From contig CM023534.1 of the NCBI GenBank assembly GCA_013350335.1, positions 23,331,302 to 23,395,301 on the forward strand: a stretch of 64,000 nucleotides of DNA. The letters run 5' to 3'. Positions 33,970 through 45,111 of the stretch are shown here, piece after piece. Origin of the DNA: Chimonanthus salicifolius (taxonomy: Eukaryota > Streptophyta > Magnoliopsida > Laurales > Calycanthaceae). Each line of letters begins with the position of its first letter. Position 1 is the stretch's first letter. The notes below the pieces were generated by a model. The model ran no database searches. It was not told the origin of the DNA and saw only the letters and a program-made list of their open reading frames with translations. The translations under genes were made by a program, and so were the position numbers.

Positions 33970-35470
33970 AAAAAAAAAATCAAATTACTTGATTCAGTCA
34001 TATTAATATCATTATCATGGTTATACACTTCATCATGTGCTTCCACATCTTCATCAATACCATGTCCCAACCAATCTTTTGAGCAAATCAATGCTTGTAC
34101 AGTAAGTGGAGTCAGTCTACTACGATACTAATCAATGATTCTGCTTCCTGAGCTAAAAGAAGGGTCCCAATATTTGGGTTGTGTTCAAATGAAGGGTAAA
34201 TTTTAGAGAGGATTACTCGGAGTAATCTTTAGTCAGGATTATTTCAGGTAATATAAAAATCTCTCATTTGAAAAGAGGTTTTTAAAAGTTTTAAGAGACA
34301 GTAAAAAGTTGATTTTTTATTCCTCTCCTTTACTTACTAATCCTCCACTGCCTCCCGTTATCCCCATCCAAATACAGCCTGAGATGTTGACTTTCTACCA
34401 ATTTAAAATGCTAGAGTTCTTCTCATCTGGATAATTTTTTTCTATCAAGGTAGAGATCTAAATCTGACTTCGTTTCAACATGATCCATTTAAGTATTTAA
34501 TTTGAAAAATTCCTTTTGTAAATTCAAGACCTTTTTCTCACTATGTAGATGAACCACTAGCTAAATCTGGTGTACCACTGAAGAATTGGAAGCCACATTT
34601 TTGTTGTGAATCATGGGAGGAAGCATACTCCGTGTGAACTTCTTGACTACTATATTTGATAATGCTAGCTCGATTTTCAGCTTCATTATTATCAAAGTAC
34701 TGATTATTCATGAAGCTTAAATAGCTCAGCTTGTATCCAGGATCTAGCCCTAATACAATGAGAGAAATAACATTACAATTCTCCCAATATTTATCAAACT
34801 TGAACTGCATTTTCATAGTCATCAAAGAAATGTGCTTGGATCTCAAAAATTTCATGGTAAAATAGATTTGAGTAATTGATTGGTGCACCGACACTTTAGT
34901 GCAAAATGAAATACTCATTTTGTCGAAACAAATGAAACAAGGGAAAAAAGAATGATTGAAATAAATTTAGACAAAATAGATATTTCACTCATTTTTAATA
35001 CATCAAGAATAAATATGTTGGTACACCAATCATTTCTCATAGATTGAAAGTTGTATATATAGATCCAGAAAAAAACTTTTATAACATCATAATAAGTTTT
35101 TCGAAACTTGCAAAATAAGTCCACTTTCTTCCAATCATCATTAGTTAGGGCTTCCTCTACGAAATTTGGATCTTGCGATTTTACTTAGTTTAAACAATTT
35201 AGCAATTGGTTTTTGGTTGCTTGATGTATTATCTAATGTAATAGTGCAAAGCTTGTTGATATTCTATTCTATCAGACACGATTCAATTGTGTTAGGCAAT
35301 ATCTTCTCCTTTATGTGAAGCGTCAACCACAATAAAGTTGAGGATTTTCGTCTGCAACTTCCAATTTTCATTAATAAAATTGGCAGTAAGACACAAATAC
35401 CACAATGTTGAATGGAAGTCCACGTGTCAAAAGTCAAATAGACAACTCAAAGGATGTGCTTAACAATGCT
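33970..35470 (-). pseudogene. hAT transposase remnant (RICESLEEPER-like)
   Basis: On the minus strand, in order: a catalytic-core fragment near 35440-35290 (FDTWTS, then ENWKL-like text in a shifted frame); a DUF4413-like block at 34830-34700 (MKMQFKFDKYWENCNV, then LGLDPGYKLSYLSF); and the HATC dimerisation domain at 34165-33970 (SSGSRIID, YRSRLTPLTVQALICSKDWL). Plant RICESLEEPER-type hAT proteins have this order. The copy has many stops and frameshifts, and HATC is interrupted by a 203-bp MITE. The N-terminal BED finger and the terminal inverted repeats were not found. Confidence 0.7.
34177..34379. mobile_element. 203-bp MITE inside the hAT remnant
   Basis: Inverted ends are GGTTGTGTTCAAATGAAGGG and, reversed, GGCTGTATTTGGATGGGGAT. 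They match the units at 16513 and 47728. The insert separates two parts of the HATC domain. The exact TSD is unclear. Confidence 0.6.
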
Positions 35471-35584
35471 TTTGACCTTTTCTTCTAATGTTGATAAACT
35501 TCTGTGTCTCATTCACGAGAGTTGTACGTGAGAAAAAAAAAATGAAATCTTTCATCCTTCTTATACAGATTAGCGAAATTTCAA

Positions 35585-35945
35585 TTTGACCCGATTCAAT
35601 TATCTAAACTGAATTTTAATATTATAAATATGTATTAGATTTAAAGTTTTGTAATCCGAACTCAAAATAGATTTTAACAGACTAACTCATTTAATAAACA
35701 AGTAAGTAATGGGTTGAAAGGTGTTGATCTAAAGCCAAAATCAATCCGACTCGACTAATCATTGTCAGATCTATCTTAAATTAAATCTGACAAAATTTGA
35801 CCCAATCCGATTATCAAAATAGAATCTCAACATTTTTAATGAGTTTGAATTTAAAATTTTATGATCCAAATTTAAAATAGATTCGAACCGACTAACTCTT
35901 TTAATAAATAAGTAATAAATTGAAGAGATCCGGCCCAAGATTGAT
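35585..35945. repeat. Diverged tandem duplication, about 220-bp period
   Basis: Both halves carry the series GACCCRATYCRATTATC, AAATTTTRTRATCC, AAAATAGATT and GACTAACTCWTTTAATAAA. It is AT-rich and non-coding. Confidence 0.6.
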
Positions 35946-36054
35946 CTTACATGTTCCAATTATTTATCCATTCCACCCATCTCAATGCATTATATGGAAC
36001 CTTTTTAGTTTTTACCAAGAAAAATTGGGTAGATTAGATCACCTAACTTGGAGG

Positions 36055-36300
36055 TGAAATTCGAGTCGAGTTGAGAATTTTTCAAGTTAACTTGACTCGA
36101 CTAGACCGGACCCAACCCGACTAAAATGGGTTCAGAATATGGGTTGGACCAGAATTTGGATTGGGTTAGAATTCAAATCGGACTTAGTCGCTAATTTCAG
36201 GCCAATAGGTCGGTCGGATTGGGTCGGATTTCATAAAAATTGAATCGGGTCGAATTGAATTTTAAGAAATTCGACCCAACTTAATTTCACTCCTAACTGA
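36055..36300. repeat. GGGTCGG/CGACCC-rich stretch
   Basis: It is rich in GTCGGGTTG-like words in both orientations, as in copies A-C, but not clearly collinear with them. It is a likely distant relative. Confidence 0.4.
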
Positions 36301-36669
36301 ACTTATAGTTTTGACTTTTGAGAGGTCGACTCGAAAAATTCATTGGGTCACCATTGGACCAGCATGTCTTTGTGTTACGAATTTAAGATGCATTACTTAC
36401 CTTAAAGTTTGACATTTGGACTGTAAACTGAGACTCCGAGTCTATAATGGAAAATGACCACTTGAAACTATAAAAATGCTTCATTATGGCTTATTATTAT
36501 GTCGAGTATGCAAAGGTTGAAGTAAACACTACATAGTGCGTTCACTACCATTTACTTCCTCTTTTCTTCTGTGTGACACTCACTGATAATACTTATGGTA
36601 AACCAGGTATCCAAGCGTTTACCTGAATTTTTCAGGTGTCCTACCTGACTAATTCTTCAAGTTCACATA

Positions 36670-37259
36670 TGTGAAATTCCTACCCATCGATGTGGGAAGA
36701 AGTCCCACATCGGTAGTAGAGGAGGAAAATTTGGAGAATTTAAGTGGGTGGCCGCCCTTATACTCATGTGACGCGTTTTGGGCTGAGTTAGGTGGGCCCG
36801 GGCCCAAATGTAAAACCGTGCAGGCTCGCTTGTGTGCAAAGACCAAAGCGGACAATATCACACTGAGTCAAGCCCTGAGCCCTATATTCAGGTCGGGTCG
36901 TTATAAATGGTATCAGAGCCGAGGTTCTATACTCGGACTGCGTGGGCCTTCCTCCTTCCCTGAAGTTGTTGAGCTGGACCGGAGTCGAACCGGGGACAGC
37001 TCGAGGCTTTAGGGGGGGGTGATTGTGAAACCCCTACCCACTGATGTGGGAAGAAGTCCCACATCGGTAGTAGAGGAGGAAAATTTGGGGAATTTAAGTG
37101 GGTAGCCTCCCTTGTACTCATGTGACGCGTTTTGGGCTAGGCCAGATGAGCTCGGACCCAAATGCAAAACTGTGCGGGCTCGCTTGTGTACGAGGCCCAA
37201 AGCGGATAATATCACATTGAGTCAAGCCCTAAGCTCTATATTCGGGTCGGGTCGTTACA
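36670..37259 (+). mobile_element. TRIM element, 590 bp, complete
   Basis: Two 236-bp LTRs (36670-36905 and 37024-37259) start TGTGAAA and end TTATA/TTACA. The perfect TSD ACATA lies at 36665-36669 and 37260-37264. TGGTATCAGAGCC at 36908 is an exact Met-tRNA primer site, and AGGGGGGGGTGAT is the polypurine tract. The interior is only 118 bp with no coding capacity. The LTRs differ at roughly 10% by eye, so it is an old insertion. Confidence 0.92.
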
Positions 37260-37264
37260 ACATA

Positions 37265-38767
37265 TGCCAGATACAGAACTAAAGAGAGTGACCTTTTTTA
37301 TTTTGAGGAGAATTTAATCTCAACACCTTCCACAAATAAGAATGAAAACTGACCATCAAACTATCTCTTCAATATTGAAAATATTTAATGTTAATGACAT
37401 ACATGGTAAGTCTTCGATCTAGTTTGATCTAAAAGGTGGGTGGGGTTCAGGTGAGTTGAATGTAATTCGTGAACAGATTTTTTACATGCTGTAATTTGTA
37501 AATACTAAATAGTCTCCAAATGGAGGATGTGGGCACAGGCACAAAATTTACCATGGTTAATTCTAATTTAACCTACAAACAAATGATAGACGGCGAAATT
37601 GAGATGGTTACGTAGTTAAGAAAGTCATATCAATCAATGCATTGTTTTTAGTAATAGAGTTGATATGTTTGGATTTGGCTGATTGACATTTTTACAAGGG
37701 GATTTGTAATAAAAGGTTTATCCGTTTGTCATCATCACTCATCAAACAGAAGCAAACGCACACGACAAGCTACTGTGTAGTAATGATGCAGAAAATGGAT
37801 AATGTGTTCAACTTTTGTAGACCAAATTATATCATTTTCACTCATCACGTCCACAAATGTTTGGTTGAAAATAGAGAACTGAAATAGCGTTGAATTTACA
37901 CTGCTCGCTCGTTTCACACTTGGATTTCAAGTGTGAAAATCCGGGCTAAGTAAGTCTCAACGAACGGCTAGAATTATTATATTTGTTATTATTATTCTTA
38001 TTGTTATAATTACTAGCGGTAATATTACTATTATTGTTATTATAACCAAAATTTGAAAATTGTAAGTCTCGGTCCAAATTTATTAGAGTCGAAATTAAAA
38101 AAAAAAAACCTCAAAACTTGAATAACTTGCTTTCAAACTTTTTAAATTTAAAAATATTCATGAAAATAACTTAAAGTTTGGTCGTGATTGATTTTTTCTT
38201 TTAAATCAGCATCGGCTGATAGTATGCAGTATTGCCCAAATCAACAATTCGGATCTTCCAAAAATGCCACTAATACATATAGGCCAATATTTGATACCAT
38301 GTGAGTGAGGGAAGTCAAGGATTTTGAGCATAATAATTTTTGAGTGCTTAAGTAATTTTGTAAAATTCAATATTTGATTCCAAGTTGAATCTTCCAAATG
38401 ACTTATAGGAGTTTATAATTTTTTTTTTCTTGAATCTTTAGGTCATCATTTTGACCTGTTAAATACTTTGTTCTGATTAGAGTCAACTTTGTTAGAATGT
38501 TCATGATTAGAAGTCTTTTATTTAATCTACTAATTCAAATTAAATTAAAAAATAGAGTTTGTGCCAAGTATCTTCGATCCAGTTAATTAAATTGATTTAA
38601 AGTAATATAAATCCATTTAATAAGTAAGTTTAAATTTAACAAAATTCAACCCATCAATCTAGCCCAACTTAGCATTTTAGGACTAACCTTTCTTTAACCT
38701 GACCCAGGAAAAAGCGAGACATGGTTAAGTACATTTGTCATATCAAATAATAGTAAATTTTAATGCT
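37265..38767. other. AT-rich intergenic DNA
   Basis: No gene was found. It contains an ATT-rich simple repeat at about 37975-38045. Confidence 0.5.
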
Positions 38768-38927
38768 GTATATATAGACATCACGCTTTTCTATTATTAG
38801 ACACCGCTTTTCAAATTTTGGAGTGAAATTACCATTTTGTCCTTCCGTGTTTTGATAGTCTGGTCATACCTCAAAATTTGAAAAGCAGTGTCTCGTATCA
38901 GGAAAGTGGTGTCTATATGTCCAGTCA
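38768..38927. mobile_element. 160-bp MITE with long inverted ends
   Basis: The first and last roughly 50 bp are imperfect inverted copies (ATATAGACATCACGCTTTTC against ATATAGACACCACTTTCC, both continuing to CTTTTCAAATTTTG). Flanks AATTTTAATGCT (38756-38767) and AATTTTAATTGCT (38928-38940) look like a TSD with one indel, although AT-rich chance similarity is possible. Confidence 0.65.
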
Positions 38928-39860
38928 ATTTTAATTGCTTTTTTCCTTAATTTTTAGATTACTAAGGATTTTATACTAATAATCAATTTTGTGATTATCC
39001 ATCTATTAGTTGATATTATCAACTTGATACAATCCATACGATAGAAAAATAGGTGGTCATAAAAAATTTCATTTGTGAAAATTGGAACTGCTGGTGCACT
39101 TAAATCTACTGTTATAAAAAAGTGTGAAGGGAATCTATATTACTACTTTAGTGAATACACATATTGGTAATAAATAAAAATAAAAATATAATTAAAATGA
39201 ATAAAAATAAAATTGAATTTCTAAGATTTAGTTCAGTGAGTGTAAAAGATTTTGTATATTTCTATCATATTACGATTAAAAATAAAGAAATTTGTGTTAA
39301 AACCTAAAAAAAAAAATAGAAAAATGATTTTAGGATTGGATTTGGATTCTACCCTTGTCATATTTTTATTTATAATAAATAAGGAAATTAGTGAAAAATG
39401 ACTTAAAAATAGAGAAAAAGGTATTCCACGAATAAATTTGATGATTCAAAATTTGGGCTGCCTTTTAATGTGGCTATCAAATAAATTTTAATTGTTTGTT
39501 TGTCAAATAGTTGTGATTTGCTTTTATTTTTCAAGCAATACAAATATAAAATTGAAAATTCCAACTATGTTTCTTCTTCAAGTTCTTCTAAAGCACATAA
39601 TATTATGGATTCTAAAACATAAGATGATTGGTGAGTAAAAATTTGGCTCATAATTTTCATTTTAATAATAAAAAAAATAGATAAGATGATTAAATTTGAC
39701 GATTTTGAAGTATTTGATACACATTTTTCATATTAACATCTGAAAATAGATTTAAAAAAAAAAATTTAAAATGGCAAAAGGGTACCCATTATCAATTCTT
39801 TTGACAAAGTAACTCGTACAAAACAAATGTTCTCACTAGATAGAAAGCAATATTAACTTC
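38928..39860. other. AT-rich intergenic DNA
   Basis: Nothing was recognised. Confidence 0.5.
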
Positions 39861-40060
39861 AAGGGGTTGGTCTGACAATCAAGAAACCCGTCTCAAGAAG
39901 TGGAGTCTTTAGTTCGATTCACACTAAATTCCACATTTCACTCTCCGTAGTTATTTACTCGGTGTGTGTAGAATTGAGAGATCTTCACATGTCCCAAAGA
40001 TTAGTCAGATAAAGTCCCCTTCGAATGGACGCATGAACACTTTGGTTATAAAAAAAAATA
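39861..40060 (+). mobile_element. tRNA-derived SINE, family 2
   Basis: It starts AAGGGGTTGGTCTGACAATC (A-box region) and has a B box in TTAGTTCGATTCAC (about 39911). The body runs to an A-rich tail (40050-40058). AATATTAA occurs on both sides (39849 and 40074) as a possible TSD. It is clearly related to 53350-53220 on the other strand. Confidence 0.65.
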
Positions 40061-40081
40061 CAAAACAATATTTAATATTAA

Positions 40082-41186
40082 GAATTATGAATTGAATAAC
40101 ATTAATCAATAAATATTCACCGGAATCTGATGGGATTTTTGGGTTTTAAGTGCTGAGATTGGGTAAGACGAGATCATTTCAGATTCTGGATATTGTTTGT
40201 AAATTTTGTCCACAATCGATTAGTGGGGCAAGAACTTGATTACATGGTGATTAGATGACAACTACAATTTTAATAAAGAATTTAAAAGTTAATACAAGCA
40301 TTTCATTTGGTTTTCCTAAACATGGATGCCTTTGGAAAGGATTAGGGCCCAAACTCTATTATTGCCCTTGAGTGCTTTTATTTTGACTCTGCTACCCATT
40401 TAGTCTTCATTAGTTTTTTCCAGCCCATTAGCTTTAATGGGCCATCCCTACCTAACCTTCCATCACTTTTCCATTCTGCCTATTTTAGATACCTCTCATT
40501 GTCAAGGATTGATTTCATTAAAGAAGTACTTCTACTTTCATCTTTTAGAATAGAATTATCTTTGACTTGTGAATGAGTGGTGTGACTTGTGAAAGATTTA
40601 GCCAACTTTGGCCACAAAGGGTGTTTTGTTTGCTTTTGTTGGAGACCCTAGACCTCAAAAGGCAGACATTGGCCCAAATTAGTGATGCTGATGTCAATGA
40701 ATATTTGAAAAAAAAAATGAAAAAATGGTATAAAATAAAATATGAGTTCATCTACAAATTTTAGGTCTGATTAAGTTTTTTATTTGAATTTAAATTTAAT
40801 ATCCATTTGTTTCGAGATGTAAGTTTCAATTTAACTGTGTCTAAGTTTGATAACTAGTTAACTTAAATGACAAGTAATGTAGATAATATATAATTAGTAA
40901 TATCTTATATGATAAACTCTATGAGAGAGGAAGGCTAGTGATTTTTGCATCATGAGTTTTTCTCATCCTTGCTGATTTTTAGACGTAATTCCTCCATTTG
41001 TAATGGTATTAAATTAAAAAAAAAAAACTAATTTTTTCAGAGGCCTCATGCAAAGAAGAAAATAAAAAGAAAGAGTAATAAAATAAAAGAAAGTCTTTAG
41101 ACTATGGCATTGTAAATATAAATATATGTAACTGGATAGGCCTTATTACATGTTCTCAAGAGTTGTAATTGTCTTCTCTTGATGGG
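40082..41186. other. Intergenic DNA left of the MULE
   Basis: No gene was recognised. Two overlapping open frames near 40545-40764 have no family resemblance. Confidence 0.5.
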
Positions 41187-41195
41187 TTGTTTTAA

Positions 41196-41935
41196 GGCGA
41201 GAGATCCTCCCACAGGCATTTTGTGTATACAGACACGGGTTTTAATGGATCTCCAATTTACCATTCACCTACCATACTAGAAATATAAGAAGATAGGAAT
41301 GTCAGGAATCGGATCACCAACCGGATCCCTTAAAGGCCCTTGGCGAGCCGAATTCCCTTGAGATAAGAATGTCCAAAATCGGATCACCAACCGAATCCCT
41401 TAATGGCCCCTTGGCGAGCCGAATTCTGTTGAGATAGGATTGTCCAAAATCGGATCACCAACCAGATCCCTTAATGGCCCATTGGCGATCCGAATTCGGT
41501 GCAAATAGGAATGTCCAAAATCAGATCACCAACTGGATCCCTTAATGGCCCCTTGGCGAGCCGAATTCGTTGAGATAGAAATGTCCAAAATTGGATCACC
41601 AACCGAATCTCTTAATGGCCCCTTGGCGATCCGAATTCTGTATAGATATGAATGTCCAAAATCGGATCACCAACCGGATCCCTTAATGGCCCTTGGCGAG
41701 CCGAATTTGGTGTAGATAGGAATATCCAAAATCAGATCACCAACCGAATCCCTTAATGGCCCTTGGCGAGCAGAATTGGATGGACACTGCTTTTTAATAA
41801 ACATCGGATTATCAACCGGATCACTGAAATGTCCCTTGGCGAACCGAATTCGATGCACACTGTTTTTTAATAGGCATCGGATCATCAACTAGATTACTTA
41901 GAAACATCTTGACAAGCCGATTTTCTGTACTTTTA
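41196..41935 (+). repeat. Left terminal inverted repeat of the MULE
   Basis: About 100 bp of unique terminal sequence precedes nine tandem units. GGATCACC or a close variant recurs at 41311, 41381, 41452, 41523, 41593, 41664, 41734, 41806 and 41879. Each unit reads AATGTCCAAAATCGGATCAC, CCTTAATGGCC and CTTGGCGAGCCGAATTC. The last two units are more diverged. Confidence 0.88.
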
Positions 41936-42359
41936 GTTTTTAAATTAATACCAACTACCAACTACCAACCACCAAATAGATCTCTCTTTACACCAAACGA
42001 AAGCTGGTTTTCTCCCTTTCTTTACTGTCATATTCATATCTCCTCCAACCCCTTTTCTCTCATTAAAAATTCTTTTTCCATCAGCTTCTCTTCTCTCATT
42101 ATCTTGAACTCTCTTTACTGCCATATTCAACATTTACCTTCCTCTACTCCAACATTTCCTCCAACGTTTCTTACACTCTCAAATTGCAGCGTTTCTTCCT
42201 GTTCACAGACTGCGCAAAGCTCAGACAGGTCCGCCCTCTAAATCTCGTGATTCGTACAGAAGGTAACTCCTTCAAACCCATATGTTGCTTTATTTTTTAA
42301 GTTTAATCCTCTAGTTATTGGCGCTGGTTTTCTTCTGTAATATTACATGTTTTTCATTT

Positions 42360-43640
42360 TGTTTTTTCTTTGCACATCCATTGTCAATTGCACTCATTAA
42401 GAGATATAATACTATTTTTCTTATGGATTGCACATACAAAATCAATAGATATCATATGCCATTGTTCAATATCATTGGTGTCACAATTTGTAATACTAGT
42501 TTCTTCTCATGCTTTATTTTTCTAAGAAATGAGAAAGTAGAAGGTTATGTATGGCGTTACAAATGTTCAGAAAAATGTTAGAAGTTGATCCGGGCTGCCC
42601 AATTATTGTGACTGATAAAGAATTTGTATTAAAGAATGCGATTGAAAATGTCTTCCCTACTGCTGTTCATATTTTATGCATTTGGCATATCAACAAAAAT
42701 ATTCTTTCTCGTACTAAACATCTATTTGAAAAGAAAAAAAATTTGTGATGCATTTATGTCTGATTGGAATAAATTGGTACAGTCTCCATCCGAAGATGCA
42801 TTCTATGAAGCGTGGGAGACTTTCAAAAAAAAATTACAAAATGTTCTTCAGGCAGTAAAATATTTACAAAGCACGTGGATACCTTATAAAGAACAATTTG
42901 TCCACATATGGATAGGTAAATCTTTACATTTTAAAAATCAGGCCACCTTAAGGGTAGAAGGTGCACATTCTATCTTGAAGAATTATATAGATTCATTGAC
43001 TGGTGACCTCGATGTTCTTCGAGGTAAGATTTGTAGTGCCATTGAAAAGCAGTTTCAAGAGATCATGGTTGAATATAAGGATGAAAGAATCCGGATTCCT
43101 CTCACAACATGTGATATTGCTTTCTTTGAAAAAGTGAATGGCAAAGTTTCCCATTTTTACTATGATGAGAGATAATTCACTTACGTGCATTTGCACAGAA
43201 GAATTTTTAATGTCAATGGGATTATCTTGTGGGCATATGATGGCATCGATGTGGAAGTTAAGTTTGGATCAGATCCATCCACAGTGGAGAATTGATTTCA
43301 AATTGTTGAACCCGAAGGACATGATTTAAAAAATACACTCCATTATCTTGAAAACGATAAGATACAAGTTACTCATCCTATTATCATGCATGGAAAGGGG
43401 AGTTATCTAGGCTCGAAGAATTTAAAGGAAAAAACTTCAACAAGACAAAACCCTTCTGCATTTGAGATTGTAGAAAATGCATCGAATGCAAGAAAATGTA
43501 TCATATGCAAAATTATTGGACATAATATGAGATCATGTCCAAGTCAAATTATTCCACAAGTATCAGTGAGTGTAGAATCCGATGCCTTTCAAGAATCACA
43601 AACAATTGGTTTGTCTCAATTATCCCAACTAAGTGATTGG
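42360..43640 (+). pseudogene. MULE transposase, decayed
   Basis: The text opens FFAHPLSIALIKRYN, then LMDCTYKINRYHMPL (first catalytic Asp region, about 42420). It continues with CPIIVTDKEFVLKNA and HILCIWHINKNI (second Asp region, about 42590-42700) and a long helical stretch. A SWIM finger, CICTEEFLMSMGLSCGHMM, lies at about 43177-43240 and a CCHC knuckle, CIICKIIGHNMRSC, at about 43497-43538. This is the MULE-domain/SWIM/knuckle order of plant MuDR-type transposases. The N-terminal DNA-binding region is absent: the DDE part starts about 120 bp after 5'-UTR-like sequence. At least three frameshifts (near 42550, 42740 and 43165) and a stop at 43327 inactivate it. Confidence 0.8.
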
Positions 43641-43774
43641 TGGACTATTTCTATTCATAATTTCTCTACATCTTTGATAAATACTAACATTTTCGTATGT
43701 TCTAGTAAATATTTTTATATGCTATGCAGTGGAATGGTGACCCTACAGACAACGACGATTTCCTTCATTGGTGT

Positions 43775-44012
43775 ATGTGAATGTGAAAAACTTAATATAT
43801 TTGACACATGTATTTGAATTTGAATGTGAAAAATGAATGTGAAGAACGTGATGTATTTGACACATGTATTTGCATTTGAATGTGAAGAACTTGATGTATT
43901 TGAATTTGAATGTGAAGAACTTGATGTATTTGACAAGTGTATTTGAATTTGAATGTGAAGAACTTGATGTATTTGAATTTGAATGTGAAGAATGAATGTG
44001 AAAAACTTGACT
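43775..44012. repeat. Minisatellite after the transposase
   Basis: Irregular repeats of GAATGTGAAGAACTTGATGT plus ATTTGAATTT or ATTTGACACATGT give about seven partial units. No protein is implied. Confidence 0.8.
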
Positions 44013-44039
44013 GTTAAACCTAGAAAACAGAGTAAATCG

Positions 44040-44790
44040 GCTCACAAAGAATTGATTGACTATCCGATTCTCTCCAATTCAGCTCGCCAAGAATTGCTTG
44101 GCGATCCGGTTCTCACCAATTCGATCGCCAAGAATTGCTTGGTGATCTGATAATATGTCGATCTGTATACAGACTGATCCGGGTCCAATTTGGATCGCCA
44201 AACAATTCTTGGTGATCCGATTCTATCAAATTCGGCTCGCCAAGCACTGCTTGGCGATTCGATATTAGCCTCCTTTGTAGACAGACTGCTCTAGTCCAAT
44301 TCGGATCACCAAGCAGACAAATTCGGCTCGCCAAAAAGTGCTTGGCGATCCGATAATATGTCGATATGTAGACAGACTGATTCGATCCAATTCGGATCTC
44401 CAAGTATTTCTTGGCGAGTCGATTATCTCCAATTCGGCTCGCCACGGAGTACTTAGCGATCCGATATTAAACCTGATCTATAGACAGACTGCTCCAGGTC
44501 TAATTTGGATCGCCAAGCATTCTTGGCGATCCGATGCTATCCAATTCGGCTCGCCAAGGAGTGCGTGGTGATTTGATATTAAGCTTGATCTATAGACAGA
44601 CTGCTCCAGGTTTAATTCAGATCGCCAAACAGTTCTTTGCAATTCGATTCTATCAAATTCGGCTCGCCAAACAATTCTTGGTAATCCGATTCTATCTAAT
44701 TTGGCTCGCCATGGAGTGCTTGGCGATTCGATATTACGCGTCCCATTTAGACAGACTGCTCCCAGTCCAATTCGGTACCGAAATGTCAGG
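44040..44790. repeat. Hairpin-rich internal repeat array of the MULE
   Basis: It contains about ten units built on CTCGCCAAG...CTTGGCGATCC. The first clear one is a perfect 7-bp stem with 5-nt loop (CGCCAAG 44085-44091, CTTGGCG 44097-44103). Units also share CAATTCGG and AGACAGACTGCTCC. The words CTTGGCGAGCCGAATT and GGATCACCAA link this array to the tandem units in the terminal inverted repeats. Confidence 0.85.
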
Positions 44791-45111
44791 TGCACACATA
44801 TCGAAGGGTCTGAATTTAATAAAACTCCATCTCAGGGTTTTATCTCCATTTTATTTTCTTTTTTCCCCAACCTCTTCTTTCTCCAGAGCACTGAAGGGAT
44901 CCGTTCCTTAAGATTTTCTCTCAAATTGAGTTCATTTTTCTCAATCTCTCCAGTGAATCGCATCGGACTTTCAACCTCTTCCCTTTCCCTAATTTTTTCG
45001 CTCCTATTAAGGTATCACTTACCTTCGATTCTTCTTAAAATATTCTCAAGTGAACCGAGTATACCACTTTATGTCTTTGGTGATCCGAATCGAGTCTTTC
45101 TCTCTCAGGCA
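44791..45111 (+). promoter_or_regulatory. Leader of the second MULE gene
   Basis: Pyrimidine-rich leader-like sequence contains a possible intron, from GTATCACT at about 45012 to the CTCTCTCAG acceptor at 45109, directly before ATG 45112. Inferred from composition and splice-like motifs only. Confidence 0.35.

Noticed and set aside
41280..41935. CRISPR-like array (regular 70-bp repeats)
   Set aside because: Plant DNA with diverged contiguous tandem units, no unique spacers, and a mirrored array at the other end of a transposon.
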